NCBI RefSeq assembly: GCF_001647715.1 | Contig: NZ_CP015600.1 | Span: 6,377,450-6,441,449, forward strand | Source: Pseudomonas antarctica | Lineage (GTDB): Bacteria; Pseudomonadota; Gammaproteobacteria; Pseudomonadales; Pseudomonadaceae | Length of the DNA: 64,000 bases | Direction: 5' to 3' | Shown here: positions 8,867-17,990 of the stretch, in pieces | Position numbering within the stretch: position 1 is the first letter of the stretch | How the letters are laid out: every line of letters begins with the position of its first letter | The notes under the pieces: generated by a model | Seen by the model: the letters and a program-made list of their open reading frames with translations, nothing else | Databases searched by the model: none | What the model was told of the DNA's origin: nothing | Position numbers and translations under genes: made by a program

Positions 8867-9763
8867 ATGAATGCGCTGACTCTGCCGGATATTGCCGCGC
8901 AGGCTTCACGCCAAGCTGTGCCGCTCGACTGGGTAGGCATGTGCGGCATTGCCCTGCCGATCCTCATCGACGGCCAACGCTTGACCGCCACTGCCGATGC
9001 GGGCGTCAGCCTGGACGATGGCGAGGCCCGTGGCATTCATATGTCACGCCTGTACCTGGCCCTGGAAATGCTCGACCAACAGCCTCTTACGCCTGCGCTT
9101 CTGCGTACTCTACTTGAGCGCTTTCTTGAGAGTCATGAAGGTTTATCTAAGAACGCCTACCTGCGTATCCACGCGGATTTGCTACTCAAACGGCCTGCGC
9201 TGGTCAGCCCTTTAACCGGCTGGAAAGGCTACCCGGTGAGCATCGAAGCGCGCCTGGAAAACCAGATGTTCCACGTGGAACTAAAAATTGACGTTACTTA
9301 CTCTTCCACCTGCCCTTGCTCGGCCGCGCTCGCCAGGCAGTTGATTCAGCAGCAATTTCTCGAAGATTTCGCCAACACACCACTGCAGCACGAGGATGTT
9401 CTGACGTGGCTTGGCAGCGCCAACGGCATCGTCGCCACGCCCCACAGCCAACGAAGCAGCGCAGAACTGTCCATCCAGCTGGAAGCCAACCAGTCCACCT
9501 TGCCCCTAACCGACCTGATCAACGACGTTGAAACCGCCCTCGGCACTGCCGTGCAAACCGCTGTGAAACGTGCGGACGAACAAGCCTTCGCCCTGGCCAA
9601 CGGGCAGAACCTGATGTTCTGCGAAGACGCCGCCCGCCGCCTGAACCTCGCCTTGAAACGCTCGGATGCCGTCAAAGCCTTCCACTTGAAAGTGATCCAC
9701 GCCGAAAGCCTGCACGCGCACGATGCCGTGGCTGAAAGCCGCTGGACGAGAGACTCTGCATGA
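8867..9763 (+). CDS. folE2: GTP cyclohydrolase IB FolE2
   Basis: Makes 7,8-dihydroneopterin triphosphate from GTP, the first step of folate synthesis, using an alternative metal such as Mn or Fe where FolE needs zinc. The protein is 298 residues from ATG 8867; an ATG at 8855 would add four. The GCHY-1 family signature TYSSTCPCS (residues 144-152) carries the metal-binding Cys149. First gene of a tight operon: its stop overlaps the next start as ATGA. The Zur box just upstream indicates expression in zinc shortage, when FolE fails. A parS-like palindrome lies inside the gene. Confidence 0.94.
   Translation: MNALTLPDIAAQASRQAVPLDWVGMCGIALPILIDGQRLTATADAGVSLDDGEARGIHMSRLYLALEMLDQQPLTPALLRTLLERFLESHEGLSKNAYLRIHADLLLKRPALVSPLTGWKGYPVSIEARLENQMFHVELKIDVTYSSTCPCSAALARQLIQQQFLEDFANTPLQHEDVLTWLGSANGIVATPHSQRSSAELSIQLEANQSTLPLTDLINDVETALGTAVQTAVKRADEQAFALANGQNLMFCEDAARRLNLALKRSDAVKAFHLKVIHAESLHAHDAVAESRWTRDSA
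9267..9282. promoter_or_regulatory. parS-like ParB-binding site inside folE2
   Basis: TGTTCCACGTGGAACT contains the complete 14-bp palindrome GTTCCACGTGGAAC (9268-9281) that is the core of Pseudomonas parS; only the last outer base departs from a 16-bp palindrome. The ParB gene is in this window and the origin is at the right edge, about 55 kb away. Confidence 0.65.
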
Positions 9764-10428
9764 TCACCTGTAACGCTTTGCGCTGGGGCGCCCCCGGGCA
9801 ACCGCTCACACCGGCGCTGGATTTGAAGCTGGAAAAAGGCAGCCTCACCGGCATCATCGGCGCGAATGGCACAGGCAAAAGCAGCCTGCTCAAGGTCATT
9901 GCCGGCCTGCAAAAGCCGCTGACGGGCAACGTCAGCGTGGAGGTTCCACGCCGCGGCGGCCTGTCATTCCTGCCCCAGCAACAACATTTGGATCGCCAGT
10001 TCCCGATCAGCCTGCAAGAGTTGGTCGCCGCCGGTTTCTGGGGCACCCAGCTCACTCCGCAACACCGTAGCCAACGGCTGCAAGCGGTGCTGGAAGACTG
10101 GTGCCTCAGTGGTCTGGAACACCGTCCGTTGATGGCGCTGTCCGGCGGCGAACTGCAACGCGCCCTGCTCGCTCGCATGAGCCTGGCCGAAGCGCCAGTC
10201 CTGCTTCTCGACGAACCTCACGCCGCCCTCGACGAAGAAGGCCAGGCGCTCTGCTGGAAACACATTCACGCCTGGCACGATGAAGGCCGCACACTGATCG
10301 TCGTCTGTCATGACTTGGCGTCGGTGCGTCACCACACCCAGCAAGTGGTGCAGATCAAAAGCACCGGCTGCCTATTCGGCCCCAGTAAAGAGCTGATCCG
10401 CCCGCAACCGCACATGCAGGTGGCCTGA
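9760..10428 (+). CDS. Metal ABC transporter ATP-binding protein (ZnuC/AztA-like)
   Basis: ATPase of 222 residues that powers import of zinc or a similar cation. Walker A GANGTGKSS is near residue 34, the ABC signature LSGGELQRALLARM near 128 and Walker B VLLLDEPHAALD near 148, followed by the H-loop VCHD. The start ATG overlaps the folE2 stop as ATGA and the stop overlaps the permease start as TGATG. No zur gene is adjacent, unlike the standard Pseudomonas znu locus, so this is probably a second zinc importer. Confidence 0.88.
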   Translation: MITCNALRWGAPGQPLTPALDLKLEKGSLTGIIGANGTGKSSLLKVIAGLQKPLTGNVSVEVPRRGGLSFLPQQQHLDRQFPISLQELVAAGFWGTQLTPQHRSQRLQAVLEDWCLSGLEHRPLMALSGGELQRALLARMSLAEAPVLLLDEPHAALDEEGQALCWKHIHAWHDEGRTLIVVCHDLASVRHHTQQVVQIKSTGCLFGPSKELIRPQPHMQVA

Positions 10429-11294
10429 TGCACTTCGCCGCCCATCTGTGGATGCCATTCCTCGACTTTGTCTTTATGCGCCGCGCGCTCATCGGCGGGC
10501 TGGTCCTCGCTTGCAGCACCGCGCCGCTGGGCGTGTTTCTGATCCTGCGCCGCATGAGCCTCATCGGTGACGCCGTTGCCCATGGCATCCTGCCCGGCGC
10601 CGCGCTGGGCTTCTGGTTTGCCGGCCTCAGCCTGCCCGCCCTGACCATTGGTGGCCTCGGCGCAGGCCTGAGCATGGCCGGCGTGTCAGCCTGGATAACC
10701 CGCCGCACCGGCCTGCGCGAAGACGCCAGCCTCGCCGCCATCTACCCCATCTCTCTCGCCGCAGGTGTATTGATTCTCGGCATTGCCGGCAAACGCCTGG
10801 ACCTTTTGCACCTGCTGTTCGGCTCAGCACTGGCTGTCGATGAAACCACCCTGACCGGCATGCTCTGGGTGTCCGGCTTCAGCCTGATCGCCATGGCGCT
10901 GATCTACAAACCGCTGCTGCTGGACACCCTTGACCCACTGTTCCTGCAAACCGTCAGCCGCCTCGGCCCACTCGCCCACGGGTTATTCCTGACCCTGGTG
11001 GTGCTGAACCTGGTGATTGGTTTCCAGGCCATCGGCGCGTTAATGGTAGTGGGTTTGATGATGTTGCCAGCCATTGCTTCACGCTTCTGGAGCCGGCGCC
11101 TGCCGGTGTTGATCGCGGTATCGGCGGTGCTGGGATGCCTGTCGGTGTGGTTGGGTTTGTTGCTGTCGTTCTACTACTCGCTGCCCAGCGGCCCGGCCAT
11201 CGTGCTGGTGGCTGGCGGTGGGTATCTGCTGTCCGTGGTCTTCGGTCCGGTGCACGGCTTGCTGCGCCGCCCGCCCTTGCTTACATCCCAATGA
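10428..11294 (+). CDS. Metal ABC transporter permease (ZnuB/AztB-like)
   Basis: Inner-membrane permease of 288 residues and the family's usual length, with eight or more hydrophobic helices. It begins MHFAAHLWMPFLDFVFMRRAL and contains LIGDAVAHGILPG near residue 46, the conserved segment facing the ATPase in ABC-3 permeases. It is translated from a TGATG overlap with the ATPase gene and precedes the binding-protein gene by 11 bases. The three genes form a complete importer inside the folE2 operon. Confidence 0.9.
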   Translation: MHFAAHLWMPFLDFVFMRRALIGGLVLACSTAPLGVFLILRRMSLIGDAVAHGILPGAALGFWFAGLSLPALTIGGLGAGLSMAGVSAWITRRTGLREDASLAAIYPISLAAGVLILGIAGKRLDLLHLLFGSALAVDETTLTGMLWVSGFSLIAMALIYKPLLLDTLDPLFLQTVSRLGPLAHGLFLTLVVLNLVIGFQAIGALMVVGLMMLPAIASRFWSRRLPVLIAVSAVLGCLSVWLGLLLSFYYSLPSGPAIVLVAGGGYLLSVVFGPVHGLLRRPPLLTSQ

Positions 11295-11305
11295 GGTGTT
11301 TCCCG

Positions 11306-12184
11306 ATGCGCGCTCTACTCGTGCTGTTCAGCATTCTGCTGCCATTGTCGATGGCTCAGGCCGCCGACAAACTTCAAGTGGTTACCAGCTTCAGTATTCT
11401 CGATGACATCACCCACCAGATCGGTGGCGATCACATCCAGATCAGCAACATGGTGGGCCCGGACGCCGACGCCCACACCTACGAACCGACACCGGATGAC
11501 GCCAAGGCGCTGCTCAAGGCCAAGGTCATCATCAAGAACGGCCTCGGCTTCGAGCCCTGGCTGGACCGCCTGGTCACCAGCACCGAAACCAAAGCCACCG
11601 TGGTCACCGCCAGCAAAGGCGTGATCTCCCACACCATGGAAGAAGACGGCGAAACCATTCCCGATCCGCACGCCTGGCATAACCTGGCCAACGCCGAAAT
11701 CTATGTGAACAACATCACCAAGGCACTGGTGGCCGCTGACCCGGCGAACAAGGCCGACTACCTGCGCAACAGCCAGGCGTACCTGAAAGAGATCTACCGC
11801 CTGCTGGCCGAAGCCAAAACCAAGTTCGGTGCATTGCCACCTGGCAACCGCCGCATCGTCACCTCCCATGACGCGTTCGGTTACCTGGGCCAGGCCTACG
11901 GCATTCAGTTCCTGGCTCCTCAAGGGTTGTCGACTGAGCGTGAACCATCGGCCGCCGAAGTCGCTGCGCTGATCACCCAGATCCGCAAGGACAAGGTCAA
12001 AGCCGTGTTCATGGAAAACATCAAGGACTCGCGCCTGCTCAAGCAAATCGCGGATGAAAGCGGCGCGCAGATCGGCGGCACGCTGTACTCCGACGCCCTC
12101 GCCGCTGAAGGCCCGGCCAGCACCTTTACCGGTCTGTTCGAGTACAACCTCAACACCCTGTGCGCCGCCCTGAGCAAGCCATGA
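11306..12184 (+). CDS. Periplasmic metal-binding protein of the ABC importer (cluster A-I, AztC-like)
   Basis: Solute-binding protein of 292 residues. The ATG at 11306 follows a GAGGTG ribosome site. The first 19 residues form a Sec signal (cleavage near AQA-AD). Metal ligands are visible as His57 (ADAHTYEP), His122 (PDPHAWHN), His188 (TSHDAFGY) and Asp263 (YSDALA), the three-His-plus-Asp set of zinc and manganese binders. The long His-rich loop of ZnuA is missing, which makes it more like AztC. Stop overlaps hisI start as ATGA. Confidence 0.88.
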   Translation: MRALLVLFSILLPLSMAQAADKLQVVTSFSILDDITHQIGGDHIQISNMVGPDADAHTYEPTPDDAKALLKAKVIIKNGLGFEPWLDRLVTSTETKATVVTASKGVISHTMEEDGETIPDPHAWHNLANAEIYVNNITKALVAADPANKADYLRNSQAYLKEIYRLLAEAKTKFGALPPGNRRIVTSHDAFGYLGQAYGIQFLAPQGLSTEREPSAAEVAALITQIRKDKVKAVFMENIKDSRLLKQIADESGAQIGGTLYSDALAAEGPASTFTGLFEYNLNTLCAALSKP

Positions 12185-12594
12185 CCTTGAGCATGCTCGA
12201 CCTGGAAGGGGCTGCCATTGGCAGCCGCTTTCCACTCGAACAGGTACTGAACGCCCTGCCGTGGAACAGCGATGGCTTGATTGCCGCCATCGTCCAGCAA
12301 CACGGCAGCGGCCAGGTGTTGATGCTGGCCTGGATGAACCGCAAGGCCCTCGATGAAACCCTGGCCACAAGGCGGGCCTGCTACTGGTCGCGCTCGCGCC
12401 AGCAACTATGGCGCAAAGGCGAAAGCTCCGGCCACTGGCAGCAGTTGGTCGAAGCGCGTCTGGATTGCGACGGCGACGCAGTGCTCATGATTGTCGACCA
12501 GCACGGCCCGGCCTGCCACACCGGCCGACCCACCTGCTTCTACAACGCCATCGACGGCGCCTACGTTCACATCATTACGGAGCCCGCTGCATGA
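12181..12594 (+). CDS. hisI: Phosphoribosyl-AMP cyclohydrolase paralogue (HisI2)
   Basis: Third-step histidine enzyme, opening the adenine ring of PR-AMP; 137 residues. Catalytic motif LDCDGDA gives Asp95, Cys96, Asp97 and Asp99, and [13 protein letters not shown] gives Cys112 and Cys119, so all three zinc cysteines and the magnesium aspartates are intact. It is therefore not a zinc-free version by its ligands. The place in the Zur operon suggests it is an extra copy used in zinc shortage, perhaps with higher affinity or other metal use. ATGA overlaps join it to genes on both sides. Confidence 0.88.
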   Translation: MTLSMLDLEGAAIGSRFPLEQVLNALPWNSDGLIAAIVQQHGSGQVLMLAWMNRKALDETLATRRACYWSRSRQQLWRKGESSGHWQQLVEARLDCDGDAVLMIVDQHGPACHTGRPTCFYNAIDGAYVHIITEPAA

Positions 12595-13151
12595 TCCGCA
12601 AGAACCCCTCCGGCGATCTGCCGGTGATTGCCGAATCAGCCTACGTCGACAAAACCGCCATCATTTGCGGCAAGGTCATCATCGGCGAGAACGTGTTCGT
12701 CGGTCCCTACGCCGTCATCCGCGCCGACGAAGTCGACGCCAGCGGTGCCATGGACCCCATCACCATCGGTGCGAACTCCAATATTCAGGATGGCGTGGTC
12801 ATCCACTCCAAATCCGGGGCGGCGGTGACCATCGGCGAGTTCACCTCCATCGCCCACCGCTCCATTGTCCATGGCCCCTGTTCCGTCGGCGACCGCGTCT
12901 TCATTGGATTCAACAGCGTGCTGTTCAACTGTGCCGTCGGTGATGGCTGCGTGGTGCGTCATAACTCGGTGGTCGACGGCCGTGACTTGCCCGCCGCCTT
13001 CTACGTGCCCTCCACCACCCGCATCGGCCCGAACACCGACCTGTCGCAATTCCCGCCGGTGAGTGTCAGCGCCTCGGAGTTTTCCGAAGACGTGGCGCGC
13101 ACCAACGTCGACCTGGTGCGCGGTTACAAAGCCCTGCAAAACGAGTTCTGA
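12591..13151 (+). CDS. Gamma-class carbonic anhydrase family protein
   Basis: A 186-residue left-handed beta-helix protein with hexapeptide repeats (for example [17 protein letters not shown]). The three metal-binding histidines of gamma-carbonic anhydrase are present as His72 (VIHSKS), His89 and His94 (IAHRSIVHG). Gamma enzymes can use iron or cobalt instead of zinc, which fits a backup for zinc-dependent beta-anhydrases. Translation starts at ATG 12591, overlapping the hisI stop. Activity is not shown by sequence alone. Confidence 0.87.
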   Translation: MIRKNPSGDLPVIAESAYVDKTAIICGKVIIGENVFVGPYAVIRADEVDASGAMDPITIGANSNIQDGVVIHSKSGAAVTIGEFTSIAHRSIVHGPCSVGDRVFIGFNSVLFNCAVGDGCVVRHNSVVDGRDLPAAFYVPSTTRIGPNTDLSQFPPVSVSASEFSEDVARTNVDLVRGYKALQNEF

Positions 13152-13154
13152 ACC

Positions 13155-14492
13155 ATGAGCCGCCTGCTGATTCGCAATGCCCGCCTGGTGAATGAAGGCC
13201 AGTTATTCGACGCTGATGTACTGGTCACCAATGGCCGTATCGAGAAGATCGCCACCAGCATTGAAGGCTATAACGAACCCGTAGAAATCGACGCCCAAGG
13301 CCAATGGCTGCTGCCGGGAATGATCGACGACCAGGTGCACTTTCGCGAACCCGGCGCGCCCGAAAAAGGCAGCTTCTACAGTGAATCCCGCGCTGCAGTG
13401 GCGGGTGGCATCACCAGCTTCATGGACATGCCCAACACCCACCCCGCCACGCTTAACCTGGAGGCCCTGGCCGATAAGAAGCGCCGGGCCGCGTTGCACT
13501 CGGTGGCCAACTACGGCTTTCACTTTGGAGTCAGCAACGACAACCTCGACACGGTTGCCGCCCTGGACCCGCGCGAAGTGGCCGGGGTGAAAGTGTTCAT
13601 GGGCGCCTCCACCGGCAACATGCTGGTGGACGACCCACGGATTCTGGAGCGACTGTTTGCCGAAGTACCCACCATCCTGCTCGCTCACTGCGAACACACG
13701 CCGAGCATCCTGGCCAACGAGCAACGCCTGCGCGAGCGCTTCGGCGAGCATATTCCCGCCGTCGCCCACCCGCTGATTCGGGATGCCGAAGCCTGCTATC
13801 GCTCATCATCGTTTGCAGTGGAACTGGCCAAGCGTCATGGCACGCGCCTGCATGTGCTGCACCTGACCAGCGCCATCGAGTTGGCGCTGTTCGAAGATAA
13901 ACCCCTGGCCGAAAAGCGCATCACCGCCGAAGTCTGCCTGCACCATCTGCTGTTCGATGACCACGACTATCACCGCCTCGGCCACCAGATCAAATGCAAC
14001 CCGGCGATCAAGACGCGCGCCGACCGCGACGCCCTGCGCCAGGCCTTGCTGACTGACCGACTGGATGTGATTGGCAGTGACCATGCGCCGCATACCTGGG
14101 CGCAAAAACAATTGAGCTATCGCGAAGCGCCGTCCGGGCTGCCGTTGGTGCAGCACGCGTTGCCGGCGTTGTTGGAGTTGGTCGCGGACGGGCTCTTGCC
14201 CCTGCCGACCCTGGTGGCCAAAACCAGTCACCGGGTGGCCGACCTGTTCGCCATTCCCGATCGTGGCTACTTGCGCGAAGGCTATTGGGCCGACCTGGTG
14301 CTGATCAAACCCGAGCCCGAAGGCAAACCCGTCAGCAGCCAGCCGATTCTCGCTCGCTGCGGCTGGACGCCCTTCGCCGAGCGCAGCTTTCGCCACAGCG
14401 TCAGCACCACGCTGGTGTCAGGCCACCTGGCGTGGCACAACAGCCAGGTGGTCGACAGTTGCCAGGGCTTGCCCCTGCACTTTCTGCGTTAA
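13155..14492 (+). CDS. pyrQ: Dihydroorotase paralogue (PyrC2/PyrQ)
   Basis: Amidohydrolase of 445 residues for the third step of pyrimidine synthesis, cyclising carbamoyl-aspartate. Typical residues are the carbamylated Lys146 (GVKVFMG), His178 (LLAHCEH), His233/His236 and catalytic Asp309 (GSDHAPH). The first HxH metal pair reads IDDQVHFREPG, so Gln60 replaces one His while His62 remains. This suggests a different or single metal site. It ends the Zur operon, three bases after the carbonic anhydrase gene. Its 3' end overlaps the convergent DUF3617 gene by four bases. Confidence 0.9.
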   Translation: MSRLLIRNARLVNEGQLFDADVLVTNGRIEKIATSIEGYNEPVEIDAQGQWLLPGMIDDQVHFREPGAPEKGSFYSESRAAVAGGITSFMDMPNTHPATLNLEALADKKRRAALHSVANYGFHFGVSNDNLDTVAALDPREVAGVKVFMGASTGNMLVDDPRILERLFAEVPTILLAHCEHTPSILANEQRLRERFGEHIPAVAHPLIRDAEACYRSSSFAVELAKRHGTRLHVLHLTSAIELALFEDKPLAEKRITAEVCLHHLLFDDHDYHRLGHQIKCNPAIKTRADRDALRQALLTDRLDVIGSDHAPHTWAQKQLSYREAPSGLPLVQHALPALLELVADGLLPLPTLVAKTSHRVADLFAIPDRGYLREGYWADLVLIKPEPEGKPVSSQPILARCGWTPFAERSFRHSVSTTLVSGHLAWHNSQVVDSCQGLPLHFLR

Positions 14493-15010
14493 GCGCGGGG
14501 TTTGACCGTACCGCAATCGTTGCCCAGCCACTGTGCGTGGGTGTCCAGGCTGCCCTTCTGCTGAACGCCGGTCGCATTGAAAGTGCCATTAACCGTCGTG
14601 GTGAATTCCTGCTGGCTCTGGAATGTCGCTACACCGGTGCCCTGGGCTTTCGGGCAGCTGAAACGAAACTTCCACTGGTTGCCGGTCTTGTCGGTCACTT
14701 GCTGTTTACAGCCCGATTGCGGGTCAGTCAGCGGGATTGAATCAGAGGCGACCTGGGCCGGGGTGAGGCACACCTGCACGCCTTTGCCGGCCATGGTGAT
14801 GCCCTGCTTTTCGAGCATCGCGCGCTGTTCAGGGGTCATCTGTTGTTTGAGCTGACCGAGGATCAGCGACAGGTCCGGCAAGTCCTGGTTATCAACTTTC
14901 ATATTACTGGTGGTCAATTCCCACAAGCCCGGCGCCAGCATCTGCGCCTGAGCCGCCACGGGCAGCGACAATCCAACAACCATGGCCAAACCAAGCAGAC
15001 GAGCATTCAT
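14489..15010 (-). CDS. DUF3617 periplasmic protein
   Basis: A 173-residue protein of unknown function. A clear Sec signal (MNARLLGLAMVVGLSLPVAAQA) is followed by the LAPGLWELTTSN opening of the DUF3617 family. Four cysteines, CLTP, GCKQQ, SCPK and DCGT, could form two disulfides, as expected for a periplasmic protein. It is transcribed alone and converges with pyrQ. Confidence 0.85.
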   Translation of the reverse strand: MNARLLGLAMVVGLSLPVAAQAQMLAPGLWELTTSNMKVDNQDLPDLSLILGQLKQQMTPEQRAMLEKQGITMAGKGVQVCLTPAQVASDSIPLTDPQSGCKQQVTDKTGNQWKFRFSCPKAQGTGVATFQSQQEFTTTVNGTFNATGVQQKGSLDTHAQWLGNDCGTVKPRA

Positions 15011-15140
15011 CGGGTAACTCCTGGATAATTGTGGGCGTTAGACGCCGCAAAGCTGCCAGTGTTGCACGGCAAATAAAATAGCGACATTCACCGTCGAACA
15101 TGGTCTGTTAGGCACTTGGTTGCCTGGAGTTACGTCGTTC

Positions 15141-16580
15141 ATGGATTTTTTTGGCCCGCACCTGCTCGCCTACTTCATTGCCACGCTGCACTTTCTCGGG
15201 ACTCTGGCCGCGATTCACGCGGTGCTGACCGTCAGGACCGCCCAAGGCTCAATCGCCTGGGCCTTGTCGCTGATGTTCATGCCTTACCTGACGCTGATTC
15301 CGTACCTGATCTTTGGTCGCAGCACTTTCGACGCCTATATCCAGGCGCGTCGCCAGGCCAACCAGGAAATGCACACCGCCATCACCGCGCTGAACTGGCG
15401 CCCATGGGTCGATGAGGCGCTGGCCGCACGCAACTCCAATGCCTACGCATCCCTGCGCGCCATGCCCAAATTGGGCCGCATGCCGTGCCTGGCCAACAAC
15501 GAAGTACGCTTGCTGATCAATGGCGACGCTACTTTCAGCGCAATCTTCGACGCTATCCGCACGGCCAAAACGGCGGTGCTGTTCCAGTTTTTTATCATTC
15601 ATGACGACGAACTCGGCCGCCAACTGCACACCTTGCTCAAGGAAAAGGCCGCCGAAGGCGTAGACATCCACGTGCTCTATGACCGCATCGGCAGCCACGC
15701 CCTGCCCTATCGTTACGTGCAATCCCTGCGCGACGCCGGAGTAAAGGTCAAAGCATTTGCCACCCGCAGCGGCTGGCTCAACCGCTTCCAGGTCAACTTC
15801 CGCAACCATCGCAAGATCGTCGTAGTGGACGGCATCACCGGGTTTGTCGGCGGGCATAACGTCGGCGATGAGTACCTGGGCAAAAAGCCGCCATTGGCGC
15901 CATGGCGCGATACCCATGTGCAGGTCACTGGCCCGGTCGTGGCATGCCTGCAGGAGTCGTTTGCCGAAGACTGGTTCTGGGCCGCACGCGAGCTGCCGCC
16001 GCTGATCCTGCCGGACACTTACCCCGAAGACGGCGTGCTCTGCCAACTGCTCGCCAGCGGCCCGGCTGACCCGTATGAAACCTGCTCGCTGTTTTTCGTC
16101 GAAGCGATCCATGCCGCGACTGAGCGAGTGTGGATCACCAGCCCCTATTTCGTGCCCGACGAAGCCGTGTTCGCCGCCCTGCGCCTGGCAGTTTTACGCG
16201 GGGTGGATGTGCGCCTGCTGCTGCCGTCGCGGCCCGACCACCGCATTGTGTATGCCGCCTCCAGCCTCTACGCCATCGAAGCGGTGCGCGCCGGCGTGCG
16301 GGTGTTCCGCTATAAGCCAGGCTTCCTGCATCAAAAAGTGGTGTTGGTGGACAGCGAAATCAGCGCCATCGGCAGTGCAAACATGGACAACCGTTCGTTC
16401 CGGCTTAATTTCGAAGTGATGCTGCTGACCGTGGACGAGGCGTTTGCCAGCGAAGTGGAACAGATGCTGCTGGACGACTTCGCCCTCGCCCATGAAGTCA
16501 GCCAGGAAGAAAGCCGCGAAACCCGCCGCCTGCAACAACTGGGCATGCGGGTCGCGCGTTTGATATCACCGATTCTTTAA
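15141..16580 (+). CDS. cls: Cardiolipin synthase A
   Basis: Inner-membrane phospholipase D-family enzyme that condenses two phosphatidylglycerols into cardiolipin and glycerol. The 479-residue product begins [12 protein letters not shown] and has two N-terminal membrane helices (about 5-27 and 36-57). The two HKD motifs are [12 protein letters not shown] near residue 223 and [11 protein letters not shown] near 396, and ARLISPIL is the typical Pseudomonas C-terminus. ATG 15141 has a GGAG 11 bases upstream; an in-frame TTG at 15120 would add seven residues. A REPIN follows. Confidence 0.95.
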   Translation: MDFFGPHLLAYFIATLHFLGTLAAIHAVLTVRTAQGSIAWALSLMFMPYLTLIPYLIFGRSTFDAYIQARRQANQEMHTAITALNWRPWVDEALAARNSNAYASLRAMPKLGRMPCLANNEVRLLINGDATFSAIFDAIRTAKTAVLFQFFIIHDDELGRQLHTLLKEKAAEGVDIHVLYDRIGSHALPYRYVQSLRDAGVKVKAFATRSGWLNRFQVNFRNHRKIVVVDGITGFVGGHNVGDEYLGKKPPLAPWRDTHVQVTGPVVACLQESFAEDWFWAARELPPLILPDTYPEDGVLCQLLASGPADPYETCSLFFVEAIHAATERVWITSPYFVPDEAVFAALRLAVLRGVDVRLLLPSRPDHRIVYAASSLYAIEAVRAGVRVFRYKPGFLHQKVVLVDSEISAIGSANMDNRSFRLNFEVMLLTVDEAFASEVEQMLLDDFALAHEVSQEESRETRRLQQLGMRVARLISPIL

Positions 16581-16597
16581 CAGCCAACACAGAATGA

Positions 16598-16688
16598 ATG
16601 TGGGAGCGGGCTTGCTCGCGAAGGCGGTATGCCAATGCCAAATAAGCTGGCTGATCTACCGCTTTCGCGAGCAAGCCCGCTCCCACAT
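16598..16688. repeat. REPIN
   Basis: Second copy of the inverted REP pair, with arms identical to the element at 2261-2351 and a different central segment. It lies in the convergent gap between cls and the cyclopropane synthase gene. Confidence 0.9.
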
Positions 16689-16718
16689 TTACATCTTCAG
16701 CGTCTTCGTAACACTGCT

Positions 16719-17903
16719 TCAGCGGTAGATATCTTCCCGCGTCCACGGCAGTTCATGGCTGCCATCGGCATGAGGTTTCACGGCCAGGATCTGATGCAGG
16801 TTGATCCAGCCCCGTGCGAACGCATAGGCACAACCGGCCAGGTACAGCCGCCAAATACGCAACGCTTGCTCCGGCACCATCTTCGCCGCCGCTTCAAGGT
16901 TGTCCTCAAGCCGCTCGCTCCAATGGTCCAGCGTGCGCGCGTAATGCAGGCGCAGGCTTTCGACGTCGACCACTTCCAGCCCGACTTCACTGATCTCGGC
17001 AGTCATCATCGCCAGATGGGGCAACTCACCATTGGGGAACACGTAACGCTCGATAAAATCCCCGGCGCCACGGCCGACAGGACGACCATCCGTGTGCTTG
17101 GCGGTAATGCCGTGGTTCATCACCAGGCCGCCTTCACGCACCGCGCCAAACAGGGTTTTGCAGTATTGCGCCAGGTTGGCATGGCCAACGTGTTCGAACA
17201 TGCCCACGCTGACCACTTTGTCGAAGCGACCGTCTTGGGGCAGGTCGCGATAGTCGAGCAGTTGCAGGTCCACTTGGTCTTCCAGGCCATCCGCTTTTAC
17301 GCGCTCCCGGGCCAGTGCCAACTGCTCCTTGCTCAGGGTGATACCAAACACTTTGACCCCGAATTCCCGCGCCGCAAAACGCGCCAATCCGCCCCAGCCA
17401 CAGCCCACATCAAGCAAATATTCACCCGGTTGCAAACGCAGTTTGCGGCACAGGTGGCGAAATTTGTCTTGTTGAGCCTGGTCGATGGATTCGCTACCGG
17501 TTTCAAAGTAGCCGCAGGAGTACGCCATGTCCTGGTCCAGCCAAAGCTGGTAGAACTCGTTGGACAGATCGTAATGATAAGAAATGGCGGCGGCATCAGT
17601 GGCCTTGTCGTGGATCGAGCGCACCGGATGACTTTCCTCGTCATCTTCGATCAGGGCGTGACTCAACTCGTCACATACCCGAATGACCTCGGCGATGGAA
17701 CCTTCCAGCTCCAATTTGCCCTCGACGAACGCTTCGCCCAATGAGTCGAGCGTTGGATGGGTCAGCATGGAGACCGCCGTGGGGTCCTTCACCACGATGG
17801 TCACACTGGGCTCAGGGCCCAAGTTGAATTCATGGCCGTCCCAGAGTCGAAGACGAAGCGGTAGCTTGAGATTCTGTAAGGCCGGTGGAAGTGGCGCGAG
17901 CAT
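16719..17903 (-). CDS. cfa: Cyclopropane-fatty-acyl-phospholipid synthase (CfaB type)
   Basis: A 394-residue SAM-dependent methyltransferase that adds a methylene bridge across double bonds of membrane lipid acyl chains. SAM site LLDVGCGWGGLARFAA lies near residues 163-178, EHVGH near 240 carries the catalytic Glu/His, and YSCGYF and the C-terminal YLAGCAYAF are characteristic. It is close to the RpoS-dependent stationary-phase CfaB of P. putida over its full length. The 5' region has a stretch CTACCCTC that could be an RpoS -10, but this is weak. Confidence 0.94.
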   Translation of the reverse strand: MLAPLPPALQNLKLPLRLRLWDGHEFNLGPEPSVTIVVKDPTAVSMLTHPTLDSLGEAFVEGKLELEGSIAEVIRVCDELSHALIEDDEESHPVRSIHDKATDAAAISYHYDLSNEFYQLWLDQDMAYSCGYFETGSESIDQAQQDKFRHLCRKLRLQPGEYLLDVGCGWGGLARFAAREFGVKVFGITLSKEQLALARERVKADGLEDQVDLQLLDYRDLPQDGRFDKVVSVGMFEHVGHANLAQYCKTLFGAVREGGLVMNHGITAKHTDGRPVGRGAGDFIERYVFPNGELPHLAMMTAEISEVGLEVVDVESLRLHYARTLDHWSERLEDNLEAAAKMVPEQALRIWRLYLAGCAYAFARGWINLHQILAVKPHADGSHELPWTREDIYR

Positions 17904-17990
17904 GAGTAGTCCCCCCTTGTTTCAGACGTCTGGAATGAGGGTAGACCATCCGAAGACAAAGTAGGTGGCTATCGAATTGATAGCGCTTTT

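Noticed and set aside
17966..17986. GCTATC/GATAGC inverted repeat as a terminator of the bufferin operon
   Set aside because: On the strand of bufC it lacks a T-run; the short T-run is on the other strand, where there is no upstream gene.
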